This document shows, in pieces, positions 9,915 through 19,207 of a stretch of 64,000 bases of DNA. Numbering within the stretch: the first letter of the stretch is position 1; every line of letters starts with the position of its first letter. The stretch is from the NCBI RefSeq assembly GCF_016658545.1, contig NZ_JACVZC010000002.1, forward strand, positions 124,001 to 188,000, given 5' to 3'. Origin of the DNA: Pseudomonas sp. S37. Its GTDB lineage: Bacteria; Pseudomonadota; Gammaproteobacteria; Pseudomonadales; Pseudomonadaceae. The notes under the pieces were generated by a model. The model made no database searches, had not been told where the DNA came from, and saw nothing but the letters and a program-made list of their open reading frames with translations. The position numbers and the translations under genes were made by a program.

Positions 9915-11063
9915 ATGATCCGCAGCAAACTGCCGAATGTCGGCACGACCATCTTCACCACCATGTCCCAGCTTGCCGTGCAAACCGGCGCGCTAAACCT
10001 TTCGCAAGGTTTCCCCGACTTCAACGGCCCGCAGGCCCTACTCGATGCAGTAGGCCGGCATGTGGCCGCCGGGCATAACCAGTACTCGCCGATGACCGGC
10101 CTGCCGGCCCTGCGCCAGCAAGTGGCGGCCAAGGTCGAGCGCCTGTACGGGGCCAGGGTGGATGCCGACCAGGAAGTGACCATCACCCCCGGCGCCACCG
10201 AGGCGATCTTCTGCGCCATCCAGGCGGTGGTGCATGCCGGTGACGAAGTGATCGTCTTCGACCCTTGCTACGACAGCTACGAACCGTCCGTTGAACTGGC
10301 CGGCGGCCGCTGCGTGCATGTGCAGCTAAGCGACGGCGACTTCCGTATCGATTGGCAGAAGTTCAGCGATGCCCTGAGCCCGCGCACGCGCATGGTCATC
10401 CTCAACTCGCCGCACAACCCCAGCGGTGCGCTGATCACCCGTGAAGACCTTGACCAGTTGGCCCGGTTGATCGCCGACCGCGATATGTACCTGGTCAGCG
10501 ACGAGGTCTATGAGCACCTGGTGTACGACGGCGTGCGCCACGCCAGCGTGCTGGCCCACGCGCAGTTGTACTCGCGCGCCTTCGTGGTCAGCTCGTTCGG
10601 CAAGACCTACCACGTTACCGGCTGGAAGACCGGCTACGTGATCGCCCCGCCGGCGCTGAGCGCCGAGCTGCGCAAGGTGCACCAGTACGTCAACTTCTGC
10701 GGGGTGACGCCATTGCAGTGCGCGCTGGCCGACTTCATGGCCGAGCACCCCGAGCATATCGATGAGTTGCCGGCCTTCTACCAGGCCAAGCGCGACCTGT
10801 TCTGCGGCTTGCTGGAAGGTTCGCGTTTCAGCTTTACCCGCACGGCGGGCACGTATTTCCAGCTGGTGGACTATTCGCAGATCCGCCCGGACTTGAATGA
10901 TGTCGACATGGCGCTGTGGCTGACCCGTGAGCACGGCGTAGCGACCATTCCGGTGTCGGTGTTCTACCAGCAACCCATCCCCGAGCAACGCCTGGTGCGC
11001 CTGTGCTTTGCCAAACGAGAGGAGACGCTGCGTCAGGCAGCGGAAAAACTATGCGCGATCTGA
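9915..11063 (+). CDS. PLP-dependent aminotransferase, YbdL-like (methionine/glutamine type)
   Basis: A 382-residue fold-type I class I/II aminotransferase. The PLP lysine is in SSFGKTYHVTGWKTG (Lys230), with NSPHNPSG (residues 164-171) and SDEVYEHLVYDG also typical. E. coli YbdL prefers methionine, and related KAT/GTK enzymes use glutamine. Its last codons overlap the start of an omega-amidase gene (11051), a pairing that points to disposal of the 2-oxo-amide product. Exact substrate is inferred. Confidence 0.85.
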   Translation: MIRSKLPNVGTTIFTTMSQLAVQTGALNLSQGFPDFNGPQALLDAVGRHVAAGHNQYSPMTGLPALRQQVAAKVERLYGARVDADQEVTITPGATEAIFCAIQAVVHAGDEVIVFDPCYDSYEPSVELAGGRCVHVQLSDGDFRIDWQKFSDALSPRTRMVILNSPHNPSGALITREDLDQLARLIADRDMYLVSDEVYEHLVYDGVRHASVLAHAQLYSRAFVVSSFGKTYHVTGWKTGYVIAPPALSAELRKVHQYVNFCGVTPLQCALADFMAEHPEHIDELPAFYQAKRDLFCGLLEGSRFSFTRTAGTYFQLVDYSQIRPDLNDVDMALWLTREHGVATIPVSVFYQQPIPEQRLVRLCFAKREETLRQAAEKLCAI

Positions 11064-11842
11064 GCACACTGCCCAACCTGAAAGTCGCCCTGGTGCAAAC
11101 CACCCTGGCCTGGCATGACCGCGAGGCCAACTATGCGCACTTCGAGGTGTTGCTGGAGCAGGTGGGCGAAGTGGACCTGGTGATTTTGCCGGAAATGTTC
11201 ACCACCGGTTTTTCCATGCAGTCGGAAAGCCTGTGCGAGCCGGAGAACGGCCCGACCTACAAATGGCTGAAGGCCCAGGCGAAGAAGTACAACGCGGTGA
11301 TCACCGGTAGCGTGATCATCCAGGCCGCCGATGGCAGCCACCGCAACCGCCTGCTGTGGGCGCGCCCGGATGGCGAGATTTTGCACTACGACAAACGCCA
11401 CCTGTTCCGCATGGCCGGTGAACACAAGCACTACACCCCCGGCGAGCGCCAGGTGCAGTTCGAGATCAAGGGCTGGCGGGTTCGCCCGCTGATCTGCTAC
11501 GACCTGCGCTTCCCGGTGTGGAGCCGCGACGCCCAGGACACCGACCTGCTGCTGTACACCGCCAACTGGCCGGCTGCACGTCGCCAGCACTGGAACCGCC
11601 TGCTGCCAGCGCGCGGTATCGAGAACCTGTGTTATGTGGCGGCGGTGAACCGGGTTGGGACGGATGGCAAGGGCTTTGCTTATTCGGGTGACAGCCAGGT
11701 GCTGGACTTCCAGGGTGAGAGCCTGCTCAGTGCCGGGGAGGCGGACGGGGTGTTTACTGCGGTGTTGAGTGCGGCGGAGCTGGCGGCCTACCGCACCAAG
11801 TTCCCGGCAAACCTGGATGCCGATACCTTCGAGTTGCATTGA
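11051..11842 (+). CDS. Nitrilase-superfamily omega-amidase, YafV/Nit2-like
   Basis: A 263-residue carbon-nitrogen hydrolase with the full catalytic triad: Glu48 (VILPEMFTTGF), Lys115 (YDKRHLF) and Cys149 (PLICYDLRFP). The ATG at 11051 overlaps the aminotransferase stop by 13 nt and matches the family N-terminus; the earlier frame opening at 11003 lies inside the aminotransferase. Omega-amidases hydrolyse 2-oxoglutaramate or 2-oxosuccinamate, products of glutamine or asparagine transamination, and also act on methionine-salvage by-products. Confidence 0.87.
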   Translation: MRDLSTLPNLKVALVQTTLAWHDREANYAHFEVLLEQVGEVDLVILPEMFTTGFSMQSESLCEPENGPTYKWLKAQAKKYNAVITGSVIIQAADGSHRNRLLWARPDGEILHYDKRHLFRMAGEHKHYTPGERQVQFEIKGWRVRPLICYDLRFPVWSRDAQDTDLLLYTANWPAARRQHWNRLLPARGIENLCYVAAVNRVGTDGKGFAYSGDSQVLDFQGESLLSAGEADGVFTAVLSAAELAAYRTKFPANLDADTFELH

Positions 11843-11852
11843 AACCAGGACT

Positions 11853-11926
11853 GGCCTCTTCGCGGGTGAACCCGCTCCTACAACGACCGCGATCATTGTA
11901 GGAGCGGGTTTACCCGCGAAGAGGCC
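11853..11926. repeat. Paired REP element (inverted)
   Basis: GGCCTCTTCGCGGGTGAACC... faces its reverse complement ending GAAGAGGCC at 11926. The arms differ at one position (GTGAAC versus GTAAAC type). It sits between the convergent ends of the omega-amidase gene and the flavo-reductase gene and may act as a bidirectional transcript end. Confidence 0.9.
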
Positions 11927-11950
11927 GGCACTGTTTACATCAATTTCCGA

Positions 11951-14515
11951 TCAATACACATCCCGCCGATACCGCCCATCCTCGATCAACTGCTGCACAG
12001 CGGCTTCACCCAGCATGCCGTTGAGCGCCGCATCCACCCCCGCCGCCATCCCTTGCAGGCTGCCGCAGACATACACACAGGCGCCATCGGCCACCCAGCG
12101 CTTGAATTCCTCGGCCTGCTGCAGCAACACATCCTGCACATACACCTTCTCGGCCTGATCCCGCGAAAATGCCAGGTCCAGGCGCGCCAGGTCGCCGCTG
12201 GCCAGCCAGGCTTGCAGCTCGTCGCCACACAGCAGGTCATGCGCCCGGTTACGCTCGCCGAACAGCAGCCAGTTACGCTGCTCGCCGCCATTCACCCGCG
12301 CCCGGATCAGGCTGCGCAGGCCGGCCAGGCCGGTGCCGTTGCCGATCAGAATCATCGGTGCGGCACTTTCCGGCAGGTGGAAGCCGCTGTTGCGGCGCAG
12401 GCGCAGGCTCAGCGTGCCGTTCAACGGCAGATATTCGGTCAGCCAGCCGGAGCCCAGGCCCAGGTGGCCATCGGAATGGCGTTCCTGGCGCACGATTAGT
12501 TCCAGCACACCATCACTGGCTATCGAGGCAATGGAGTATTCGCGGCTGCCGATCGGCACCAATGCATCGACCAGCGCTTGCGGCTGCAGGCCAATCAGAT
12601 GGTCACGGCGCACGGGTAGCTGGCGACCCGCCAGCGCCTGGGCGAGGGTTTCGTCCAGGCCATTCACCTGCACATGGGAACTTGGGTCCAGCGCCATGCC
12701 TGTAAGGAATGCATCAATGCGCGGCTGCCCATTGAGCGGCAGGATCTCCACCAAGTCGCCGGCCTCCCAGCTGGACGGCGCTTGCGGCTGGAGGCCCAGA
12801 AGATACACCGGCTGGCCCTGGCTGCCGGGGTTGAGCAGTTGGCGGCTTACCAGCGACCAATTGCCGAAGCTGGGCGGCTGCCAGGCGGCCACCGGCTGGG
12901 CACCGGTCAGTTGCGCCAATTCTTGCTGCCACTGCTGCAGGGCCGCCTGGTCGGCGTTGTCCACCTCTACCGGGCTGAACGCGCTACTGGCACCGCGCTC
13001 GCCCAGCCAGGCCTGCAGGCGACGGGCGAAGCCGCAGAAGTGCGGGTACTGGCGGTCGCCGAGGGCGAGCAGGGCGTAGTTGAGGTGGTTCAGCGCCCAC
13101 GGCTGGCCGAGCACCTTGCGCTCGAAGCCTCGCGCGCTGTCGGGTGCTTCGCCGTCGCCGAAGGTGCTGACCACGAACAGCGCACGGCGTGCCTGGCGCA
13201 GGTCGTCTTCACCCAGCTCGGCCAGCGCGCGTACCTGCACCGGCAGGCCAGCGGCCTGCAGCTGGCCGGCACTCTGCCAAGCCAGTTGCTCGGCAAAGCC
13301 GCTCTGGCTGGCAAAGCCGATCAGCCAGCTGTCGCCGCTGCCACCGTTGCTGGCAACGTTGCCACGGGCGGCACGCACCTGGCGCTTCTTGCGGCGGCGG
13401 TCGAGGTACAGCAACCAGCCGGTGACGAAGAACAGCGGCATGGTCAGGCTGGCGACGGTGACAATGATGCGCCCCGGCAGGCCGAAGTACTCGCCAACGT
13501 GCAGGGCGTAGACGCTCTGCAGCAACTGGGCCTTGAAGGACTTGTCGGTGTAGCGGTCGTGGTTTTTTACCTGGCCGGTGGCCGGGTCCAGCACCAGGGT
13601 ATTGAAGGCGCGTGGGTGGTCGGCGTTTTCCAGCAGGTAGAACAGGTTGGCCGGCTGGCCACCAACCGGTGGCAGGCGCAGGTTATAGGCAGCAAGGCCA
13701 GGGCCGGCGGCGTCCTTGAGGTTGGCCCAGATGGCGTCGTAGTCGACCACCAGTGGCGGGGCGTCCTTGTCGAGCTTCTGCGGCCCGTGGCGCCCGCGGC
13801 CTTCGCCGCGCTTCTGTTGCTGGCCAGCGGCTGGCGCGTCGGCCAGCAGCTTGTTCAGGCCTTCGCGGTACCACTCGTAGGACCAGAACAGCCCGGTCAG
13901 GGCAAACAGCAGATAGAACAGCAGGCACCAGGTGCCAGCCACGGCGTGCAGGTCCCAGTTGAAGGCGCGGCCTTTCTTGGCCCAGTCGAAGGTCAGCCAG
14001 GTGCGCCAGTCCAACGCCTTGCGCGGCCAGCGCAGGTACAGGCCGGACAGGCAGAAGAACACCAGCATCAGGGTGCAGGCACCGGTGATCTGCCGGCCGG
14101 TGTCGCCCATGGCCAGGAAGCGGTGCAGGGTGAGCATGAGGTTGAAGAAATCTTGCCCGGCTACTTCGCCCTTGAGTTCGCCGGTGTACGGGTCGGCATA
14201 GCGCAGTTGGCCGCGGCGCTCGCCCGGTGCCGGCATGAAGAAGATGCGTGCGGCGTTGCCTTCGCGTACGTCCACCCACAGCATCGACACCTTGTCGTGC
14301 TGCTGGGCTTCGACCCGCTGCACCAGTTCGGCCGGCGGCAGCACGCCTTCGGCGCGTACTTCGACCTTGAGCACATCGGCATTGAATGCGCGCAGCAGTT
14401 CTTCCTGGAACGAATACAACGCCCCGGTAATGCCCATCAAGGCCAGCACCAGGCCAGCGGTGATGCCAAAGAACCAGTGCAATTGGAACAGCGTCTTCTT
14501 CACCACGTCTTTCAC
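11951..14515 (-). CDS. PepSY-membrane / flavodoxin / NADPH-reductase fusion protein, probable ferric-siderophore reductase
   Basis: An 854-residue protein. The N-terminal 1-380 is a PepSY_TM module with four or so membrane helices (first at about 15-37, start [20 protein letters not shown]) and periplasmic PepSY segments. About 395-535 is a flavodoxin domain ([17 protein letters not shown]), and the rest is a CysJ/P450-reductase-like FAD and NADPH-binding unit (RREYSIAS-like [36 protein letters not shown]). Next to piuA, a role in reducing ferric siderophores with cytoplasmic NADPH is likely. The same gene order is known in P. aeruginosa (recalled, not searched). Confidence 0.88.
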   Translation of the reverse strand: MKDVVKKTLFQLHWFFGITAGLVLALMGITGALYSFQEELLRAFNADVLKVEVRAEGVLPPAELVQRVEAQQHDKVSMLWVDVREGNAARIFFMPAPGERRGQLRYADPYTGELKGEVAGQDFFNLMLTLHRFLAMGDTGRQITGACTLMLVFFCLSGLYLRWPRKALDWRTWLTFDWAKKGRAFNWDLHAVAGTWCLLFYLLFALTGLFWSYEWYREGLNKLLADAPAAGQQQKRGEGRGRHGPQKLDKDAPPLVVDYDAIWANLKDAAGPGLAAYNLRLPPVGGQPANLFYLLENADHPRAFNTLVLDPATGQVKNHDRYTDKSFKAQLLQSVYALHVGEYFGLPGRIIVTVASLTMPLFFVTGWLLYLDRRRKKRQVRAARGNVASNGGSGDSWLIGFASQSGFAEQLAWQSAGQLQAAGLPVQVRALAELGEDDLRQARRALFVVSTFGDGEAPDSARGFERKVLGQPWALNHLNYALLALGDRQYPHFCGFARRLQAWLGERGASSAFSPVEVDNADQAALQQWQQELAQLTGAQPVAAWQPPSFGNWSLVSRQLLNPGSQGQPVYLLGLQPQAPSSWEAGDLVEILPLNGQPRIDAFLTGMALDPSSHVQVNGLDETLAQALAGRQLPVRRDHLIGLQPQALVDALVPIGSREYSIASIASDGVLELIVRQERHSDGHLGLGSGWLTEYLPLNGTLSLRLRRNSGFHLPESAAPMILIGNGTGLAGLRSLIRARVNGGEQRNWLLFGERNRAHDLLCGDELQAWLASGDLARLDLAFSRDQAEKVYVQDVLLQQAEEFKRWVADGACVYVCGSLQGMAAGVDAALNGMLGEAAVQQLIEDGRYRRDVY

Positions 14516-14563
14516 CTTGAGTTGCTGCCGCTACCTGCGCGGCGTGCATTATGCCTTGATACG

Positions 14564-14595
14564 CAAAAGCCCCGCTCATGGGAATGAACGGGGCT
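14564..14595 (-). terminator. Intrinsic terminator downstream of piuA
   Basis: On the minus strand, AGCCCCG...CGGGGCT (14568-14595, with an extra inner ATGA/TCAT pairing) is followed by TTTTGCGT. It begins 13 nt after the piuA stop and should end the piuA message, separating it from the downstream flavo-reductase gene. Confidence 0.85.
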
Positions 14596-14608
14596 CGGGC
14601 TAGCTTCC

Positions 14609-16849
14609 TCAGAAGTGGAAGTTGGCACTCATAAGTGCAGTTCTGCCAGGCGCTACGTGAGCGTAATGCGGTGCGAATACCTGATCGAAATAACGCTTGT
14701 CGGTCAGGTTCTGCACATTCAACTGCAAATCGACATTTTTTGTCAGTCGATAAGTAGCCATGGCGTCATAGCGCCAGTAGGAAGGCACTTCAACAGAGTT
14801 GGCCTCGTCCCCGAAGCGCGAGTCAACAAAGGTCGCACCGGCACCTACAGTCAGCTGCGGAATGATGTCGTAGGTTGACCAGAAGGTGAAGTTGTTACGC
14901 GGCGTACTAGGCATATGGTTGCCTTCGTTCGCAGCTGTAGAGGTTTTCACGATCTCGCTTTCCATGTAGGTGTAGCCGCCGTAAACCTTCCACTTGCTGG
15001 TCAGGTTACCGGCGTAAGTCAGCTCCACACCTTGTACGCGTTGTTCGCCATCGAGGACCTGATAGGTGGCATTGTCAGGATCGGTAACGCGAGCGTTGGT
15101 CTTGTCGGTGCGGAACAGAGCAGCTGTCAGCGACAAGTTATCGTCGAAGAAGTCCCACTTGGTGCCGATTTCGTAATTGCGGTTACGTTCCGGGTCAAGG
15201 TTGCTGTTGTTGGCTGCCAGTTCCAGGCCTCCGTTACCGCCGGTTTCGCCCGACGGGTTGCTGGAGGTCGACCATGCAGCGTAGATGCTGCCGTTGGGCA
15301 GTGGTTTGTAAACCACGCCAACCTGGTAGTTCCACAGGTGCGCATTGTTCTCGCGAGAGAAGTCCCCGGCAACGGAGCCACGGCCACCCGTGCTGTATCC
15401 ACTTGATTTGGTTTGGTAATCGTCGTAACGCAGGCCCAGGTTGAGCGACCATTGATCGTTGAAGGTAAGCGTGTCGAATACATAGGCAGCGCTGGTCTTG
15501 GTATCGGTGTCGGTGAATGCCTGGCTGTCGGTGATGGTGCCGGACCAGCCGTCATCCGGCGATGGATCGTAAAGGCTGGTGCAGTCGCCTGAAGCCAGCA
15601 AGGCCGGGTTGCAAACAGTACCTGTACCAGCGGCGGAGGTAATGACATAGCCACGGTTGTGGGTGTCGCTATAGGTGAACTCCAGTCCTGTGACCAGGCT
15701 GTGTTCGATGAAGCCAGTATTGAACTTGGCACTCAGGTCTGTCTGGTTCACCCAGCCTTTGGACGTCGAGTTACGGTTCTTGGTCGCGCGGTAGACCGTG
15801 CCGTTGGCCACGTTACCTTTGCTGTCATCCGGGTTTGTCACGATGTAGTCGAGTGTTGAACGTGACATGCGGAAGCTGTTGGACAGGGTCAGGTTATCGT
15901 TCAGGTCATGTTCGATGCGGATCGTGCCGCTGTCATTGCTGGTCTTGCGATAGTCGCGACCGTTCAAACCGTAGAAGTTGTCGCGGTCAACATGAGCGGG
16001 CCCGTCTACGTCGTACTTGCTGCGCGTGGCGCTGCGATTCAGCGGGATGCCGTAGTCAGGCATATCGTCGGTTTTCAGGTGGTAGTAACCCACTGTGACC
16101 CGCGTATCGGTACCCAAACCAAATGCGAACGACGGTGCCACACCCCAGCGGCTCACATCCACGTCGTCGCGACCAGCAACATTGGCCTCGTGCTTCATCA
16201 GGTTCAAGCGGAAGGCCGAGGTGTCCGTCAATTGTTTATTCAGATCAAGGGTGGTGCGTTTGGTCTGGTCCGAACCCCAAGTGAATCCGCCGTTGTAGCT
16301 GTCGCCAAGTTTTGCGGTCTTGGTGACCAGGTTGAGGCTACCGCCCGTCGATCCTGCACCGGTAAACGCCGAGCCCGGGCCCTTGGCGACTTCGATGGAT
16401 TCAACGTTGAAGATTTCACGGCTTTGCGAAGCGACGTCGCGCATACCATCGACGAACACGTCACTCTCGGCGTTGAAGCCGCGGATGATGGGGCGGTCAC
16501 CTGCGGGGTTACCACCTTCACCTGCACCAAACGTGATGCCTGGGGTGGTACGTAGTGCATCCACCAATGAGGTCGCACCGGTGTCTCGAATGACTTGCTG
16601 TGGGATTACCGTGACGCTTTTCGGTGTTTCACGCAGTGGCGCAGTGTATTTCTTCGAGCTCGCGGTGTCCGACTTGTAGCTGGTGACATCCTGCGCCGCG
16701 TTTACGCTGGTTGCGTCGAGAATGACAGAGTCATCAGCCTGCTCTGCTGCAAACGCAAATTGGGCAGTGGAAGCAGCAGAGATAGCGACACCGATGGCAG
16801 ACACGATCAGGCGTGGTGAACTCACTGCAGATGGTACGGACTGGCGCAT
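14609..16849 (-). CDS. piuA: TonB-dependent catecholate siderophore receptor, PiuA/Fiu type
   Basis: A 746-residue outer-membrane receptor. It has a signal peptide (to about residue 34, AQFAFAAEQ), a plug domain starting near LRETPKSVTVIPQQVIRDTG, and a 22-strand barrel ending in the aromatic C-terminus MSANFHF. No STN signalling domain is present. Adjacency to piuC and to the PepSY-reductase gene supports PiuA. In P. aeruginosa this receptor also carries siderophore-antibiotic conjugates. Base composition reads less GC-rich than its neighbours. Fur-like sites and an inverted repeat lie in the divergent promoter region. Confidence 0.88.
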   Translation of the reverse strand: MRQSVPSAVSSPRLIVSAIGVAISAASTAQFAFAAEQADDSVILDATSVNAAQDVTSYKSDTASSKKYTAPLRETPKSVTVIPQQVIRDTGATSLVDALRTTPGITFGAGEGGNPAGDRPIIRGFNAESDVFVDGMRDVASQSREIFNVESIEVAKGPGSAFTGAGSTGGSLNLVTKTAKLGDSYNGGFTWGSDQTKRTTLDLNKQLTDTSAFRLNLMKHEANVAGRDDVDVSRWGVAPSFAFGLGTDTRVTVGYYHLKTDDMPDYGIPLNRSATRSKYDVDGPAHVDRDNFYGLNGRDYRKTSNDSGTIRIEHDLNDNLTLSNSFRMSRSTLDYIVTNPDDSKGNVANGTVYRATKNRNSTSKGWVNQTDLSAKFNTGFIEHSLVTGLEFTYSDTHNRGYVITSAAGTGTVCNPALLASGDCTSLYDPSPDDGWSGTITDSQAFTDTDTKTSAAYVFDTLTFNDQWSLNLGLRYDDYQTKSSGYSTGGRGSVAGDFSRENNAHLWNYQVGVVYKPLPNGSIYAAWSTSSNPSGETGGNGGLELAANNSNLDPERNRNYEIGTKWDFFDDNLSLTAALFRTDKTNARVTDPDNATYQVLDGEQRVQGVELTYAGNLTSKWKVYGGYTYMESEIVKTSTAANEGNHMPSTPRNNFTFWSTYDIIPQLTVGAGATFVDSRFGDEANSVEVPSYWRYDAMATYRLTKNVDLQLNVQNLTDKRYFDQVFAPHYAHVAPGRTALMSANFHF

Positions 16850-16897
16850 TGCTTAGGACCTTCCCCAAGGTGTTGAGGCGGCGGATCTTAATGTAAG

Positions 16898-16916
16898 CAA
16901 TTGTGACTAACAATTG
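16898..16916. promoter_or_regulatory. Perfect 7-5-7 inverted repeat, operator candidate
   Basis: CAATTGTGACTAACAATTG has two exact 7-base arms around GACTA. It lies 49 nt upstream of the piuA start codon in the piuA/piuC divergent region, where a promoter operator would be expected. The binding factor is unknown; it overlaps a weak Fur-like match at 16910-16928. Confidence 0.5.
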
Positions 16917-16928
16917 AGACTCGTTACC
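16910..16928. promoter_or_regulatory. Candidate Fur box for piuA
   Basis: ACAATTGAGACTCGTTACC matches the 19-base Fur consensus GATAATGATAATCATTATC at 11 positions by eye. Position, 60-80 nt upstream of piuA, is suitable for iron control. Score is borderline. Confidence 0.4.
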
Positions 16929-17022
16929 ATTCGTGAAGAATTTACAATCTTTACAGTTTGCCTTTACGGTTTCACACAGCTGAAACGTCTTAAGCGGCGA
17001 ATGGGGCTTGTGCCACGCAAAA

Positions 17023-17041
17023 GGGAATCAATATCATTGGC
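17023..17041. promoter_or_regulatory. Candidate Fur box for piuC
   Basis: GGGAATCAATATCATTGGC matches the 19-base Fur consensus at 12 positions by eye and lies 31 nt before the piuC start codon. Iron-repressed expression of piuC homologues is established in P. aeruginosa. Confidence 0.5.
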
Positions 17042-17071
17042 GCCTTTACATTTCCTAACGGTGCTGCCGCC

Positions 17072-17752
17072 ATGCTGCTTCACATCCCAGGCCTGTTCGA
17101 CGCTGATGAACTGGCCCGTATCCGCGAGGCGCTGGAGCAGGCCGACTGGGCCGATGGCAAGGTTACCGCCGGCTACCAGTCGGCCAAGGCCAAGCACAAC
17201 CTGCAGTTGCCGGAAGGCCATGCACTGGCTAAGGAAATCGGCAGTGCGCTGATCGACCGCCTGTGGAAAACCCCGCGCTTCCTGTCGGCAGCGTTGCCGC
17301 ACAAGGTGTTCCCGCCGCTGATCAACTGCTACCGCGAGGGCGGCAATTTCGGTTTCCACATCGACAACGCCCTGCGCCAGCCCAAGGGCAGCGCAGAACG
17401 GGTGCGTACCGACCTGTCTTCCACACTGTTCCTCAGCGACCCGGACAGCTACGACGGTGGCGAGTTGGTGATCCAGGACACCTATGGCGTGCAGCAGATC
17501 AAGCTGGCCGCCGGTGACCTGGTGCTGTACCCCGGCACCAGCCTGCACAAGGTCAACCCGGTGACCCGCGGCCAGCGCCTTGCTGCATTTTTCTGGACCC
17601 AGAGCCTGGTGCGCGAGGACAGCCAGCGGGCGCTGCTGTTCGAGATGGACAATGCCATCCAGCAACTGACTGCCGATGTGCCAGACCATCCTTCGCTGCT
17701 GCAGCTGACGGGTACCTACCACAACCTGTTGCGCCGCTGGGCCGAGGTCTGA
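17072..17752 (+). CDS. piuC: Fe(II)/2-oxoglutarate PKHD-type hydroxylase PiuC
   Basis: A 226-residue cytoplasmic dioxygenase-like protein. The iron facial triad is visible as FHID (His96, Asp98) and SLHKVNPV (His159), with the 2-oxoglutarate-binding Arg169 in RGQRLA. The YbiX/PiuC family is linked to siderophore receptors of the Fiu/PiuA type, although its substrate is unknown. It is divergent from piuA with a 222-nt shared regulatory region and lies 3 nt before a Sel1-repeat gene, probably co-transcribed. Confidence 0.93.
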   Translation: MLLHIPGLFDADELARIREALEQADWADGKVTAGYQSAKAKHNLQLPEGHALAKEIGSALIDRLWKTPRFLSAALPHKVFPPLINCYREGGNFGFHIDNALRQPKGSAERVRTDLSSTLFLSDPDSYDGGELVIQDTYGVQQIKLAAGDLVLYPGTSLHKVNPVTRGQRLAAFFWTQSLVREDSQRALLFEMDNAIQQLTADVPDHPSLLQLTGTYHNLLRRWAEV

Positions 17753-17755
17753 GCC

Positions 17756-18505
17756 GTGTCCTATCAGTTGCGACGTGAAGAAGTGGTGGATGTTGCCGGC
17801 CTGCAGGCGATGCTCGAAGAAAGCCCCGGCAAGGCAGCGCAGGCGATCCTGGCTGCGGCAGGGCAGGGCGTGGTCGAGGCCCAGTTGCTGTTGGGGCAGA
17901 TCCTGCTTGATGGCCGTGGCATCGAAGAGGATGCCGGTGTTGCCCGGCGCTGGTTCGGCATTGCCGCACAGGGTGGCAGTGCCATGGCGCACAACATGCT
18001 CGGGCGCTGCCTGGAGCATGGCTGGGGCGGTGAGGTGAGCCTTTCGCAGGCCGCCGTGCACTATGCCCGTGCGGCCGATGCCGGGCTGGATTGGGGCCTG
18101 TACAACCTCGGTAACCTGCTGGCCACCGGGCGCGGGGTGCCGGCCAACCAGGCGCAGGCGCTGATGTGTTACGAGCAGGCGGCGCAGTTGGGCCATGCCA
18201 AGTCGATGAACTTGTACGGACGTTACCTGGAGCAGGGCATTGCCACGGCGCCCAGCCCGGCGCGGGCGGTGCGCTGGTACCGGCGTTCGGCTGAGGCGGG
18301 CGATTTTCGTGGGATGTTCAGCCTGGCGCTGGTGCTGGTCGAGCGCGGGCAGCTGGTGGAAGCTGGGCAGTGGCTGGAGCGGGCGCGGGTCGAGGGGAAC
18401 ATGAACTTCCTGCGTGCTGCGTTGGTGACCTTGCAGGGGGCTGGGCCGGTGCTCATGGGCTTTGCGGGGCGTTATGCCGAGGAAATCGAACGGCGCGGGG
18501 AGTGA
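17756..18505 (+). CDS. Sel1-repeat (TPR-like) protein
   Basis: A 249-residue protein with about five Sel1-like repeats, for example AQLLLGQILLDGRGIEEDAGVA, AHNMLGRCLEHGWGG, LYNLGNLLATGRGVPANQAQA and SMNLYGRYLEQGIATAPSPA. There is no signal peptide or membrane helix, so it is likely cytoplasmic. The GTG start at 17756 is 3 nt after piuC. Its conserved place after piuC suggests a partner in the same iron-related process, but its molecular function is unknown. Confidence 0.82.
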   Translation: MSYQLRREEVVDVAGLQAMLEESPGKAAQAILAAAGQGVVEAQLLLGQILLDGRGIEEDAGVARRWFGIAAQGGSAMAHNMLGRCLEHGWGGEVSLSQAAVHYARAADAGLDWGLYNLGNLLATGRGVPANQAQALMCYEQAAQLGHAKSMNLYGRYLEQGIATAPSPARAVRWYRRSAEAGDFRGMFSLALVLVERGQLVEAGQWLERARVEGNMNFLRAALVTLQGAGPVLMGFAGRYAEEIERRGE

Positions 18506-18569
18506 GGATACCTAAGCGGGCGCCATCAAATGATTGGGAAGCGTCAGCCGCTTAAACAGCTTTCCTGCC

Positions 18570-18598
18570 TTGAGTAAGTTCATTGCAGCCAATATGGC
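18570..18598 (+). promoter_or_regulatory. Candidate sigma-70 promoter of the 185-residue gene
   Basis: TTGAGT and TATGGC are separated by exactly 17 nt and end 20 nt before the start codon of the gene at 18618. Each hexamer has four matches or fewer to consensus, so this is a weak call. Confidence 0.35.
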
Positions 18599-18617
18599 TT
18601 AACTCAAGGAACAGTAC

Positions 18618-19175
18618 ATGAGCGACTTTGGCGAGCGGCAACTGCATGGCCGATTGTGGTTGATCCGGGGGCCTATGCGTTACCCGGTCTGTATCAATGA
18701 AAATGGCTATCTGCAGGTGCTCTTCGGCGATACAGAGGGGGAGTGCTTCACCATTACCATGCTGTCCCACCCCGACATCGGTGGCGAAACGGCTTTTGAG
18801 TTTCGCTCGGCTGCCGGGCGGCAGATTACCGGTGCAGGCAAGAATGTACTGCGTGAAGCTGCCGAGGAAATGCCCGTACCGGGGCCGGCCTACCGCATCA
18901 TACGGGAAGAACTGGACTATGAAGGCTACCCGAACCTTCACCGGATCAAGTTGCAAACCCTGGACTCGCGTTTCATTTCGGCAAACAAGCGGGAAGTCGT
19001 ATCAACGACGAAAAAGGTGAAGGCATTCAGTTGGTGGTCGATTCACCCTTACGAGGATGTGGAGAACTATGCAACCTTGCCCAGTGACCTGTTGAGAATG
19101 CTGGAACCCAGTGAGGCAGAACCCAGTGAGTTCATCCTTGAGCTGATTGGGCCTGACGGCAACGGGGAAGATTGA
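18618..19175 (+). CDS. Hypothetical protein, 185 residues, unrecognised
   Basis: I do not recognise this protein. It starts MSDFGERQLHGRLWLIRGPM behind a good ribosome-binding site (AAGGA, 7-8 nt spacing) and has no signal peptide or membrane helix. The first 70 residues look beta-rich (YPVCINENGYLQVLFG, ECFTITMLSHP), and the middle contains REELDYEGYPNLHRIKL. The tail is acidic and ends GPDGNGED. It is less GC-rich than its neighbours, stands alone between a Sel1 gene and the converging speC gene, and may be a lineage-specific acquisition. Confidence 0.75.
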   Translation: MSDFGERQLHGRLWLIRGPMRYPVCINENGYLQVLFGDTEGECFTITMLSHPDIGGETAFEFRSAAGRQITGAGKNVLREAAEEMPVPGPAYRIIREELDYEGYPNLHRIKLQTLDSRFISANKREVVSTTKKVKAFSWWSIHPYEDVENYATLPSDLLRMLEPSEAEPSEFILELIGPDGNGED

Positions 19176-19176
19176 A

Positions 19177-19202
19177 AAAAAACGGGGCCTTGCGGCCCCG
19201 TT
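19177..19202 (-). terminator. Intrinsic terminator of speC
   Basis: A perfect 9-bp stem (AACGGGGCC, loop TTGC, GGCCCCGTT) at 19181-19202 is followed on the minus strand by an unbroken run of T. It begins 6 nt after the speC stop and also separates it from the convergent gene ending at 19175. Confidence 0.92.
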
Positions 19203-19207
19203 GTGCA

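Noticed and set aside
12674..14587. 637-residue plus-strand open frame
   Set aside because: Complement of the PepSY-flavodoxin-reductase gene, whose domain motifs are clear on the minus strand.
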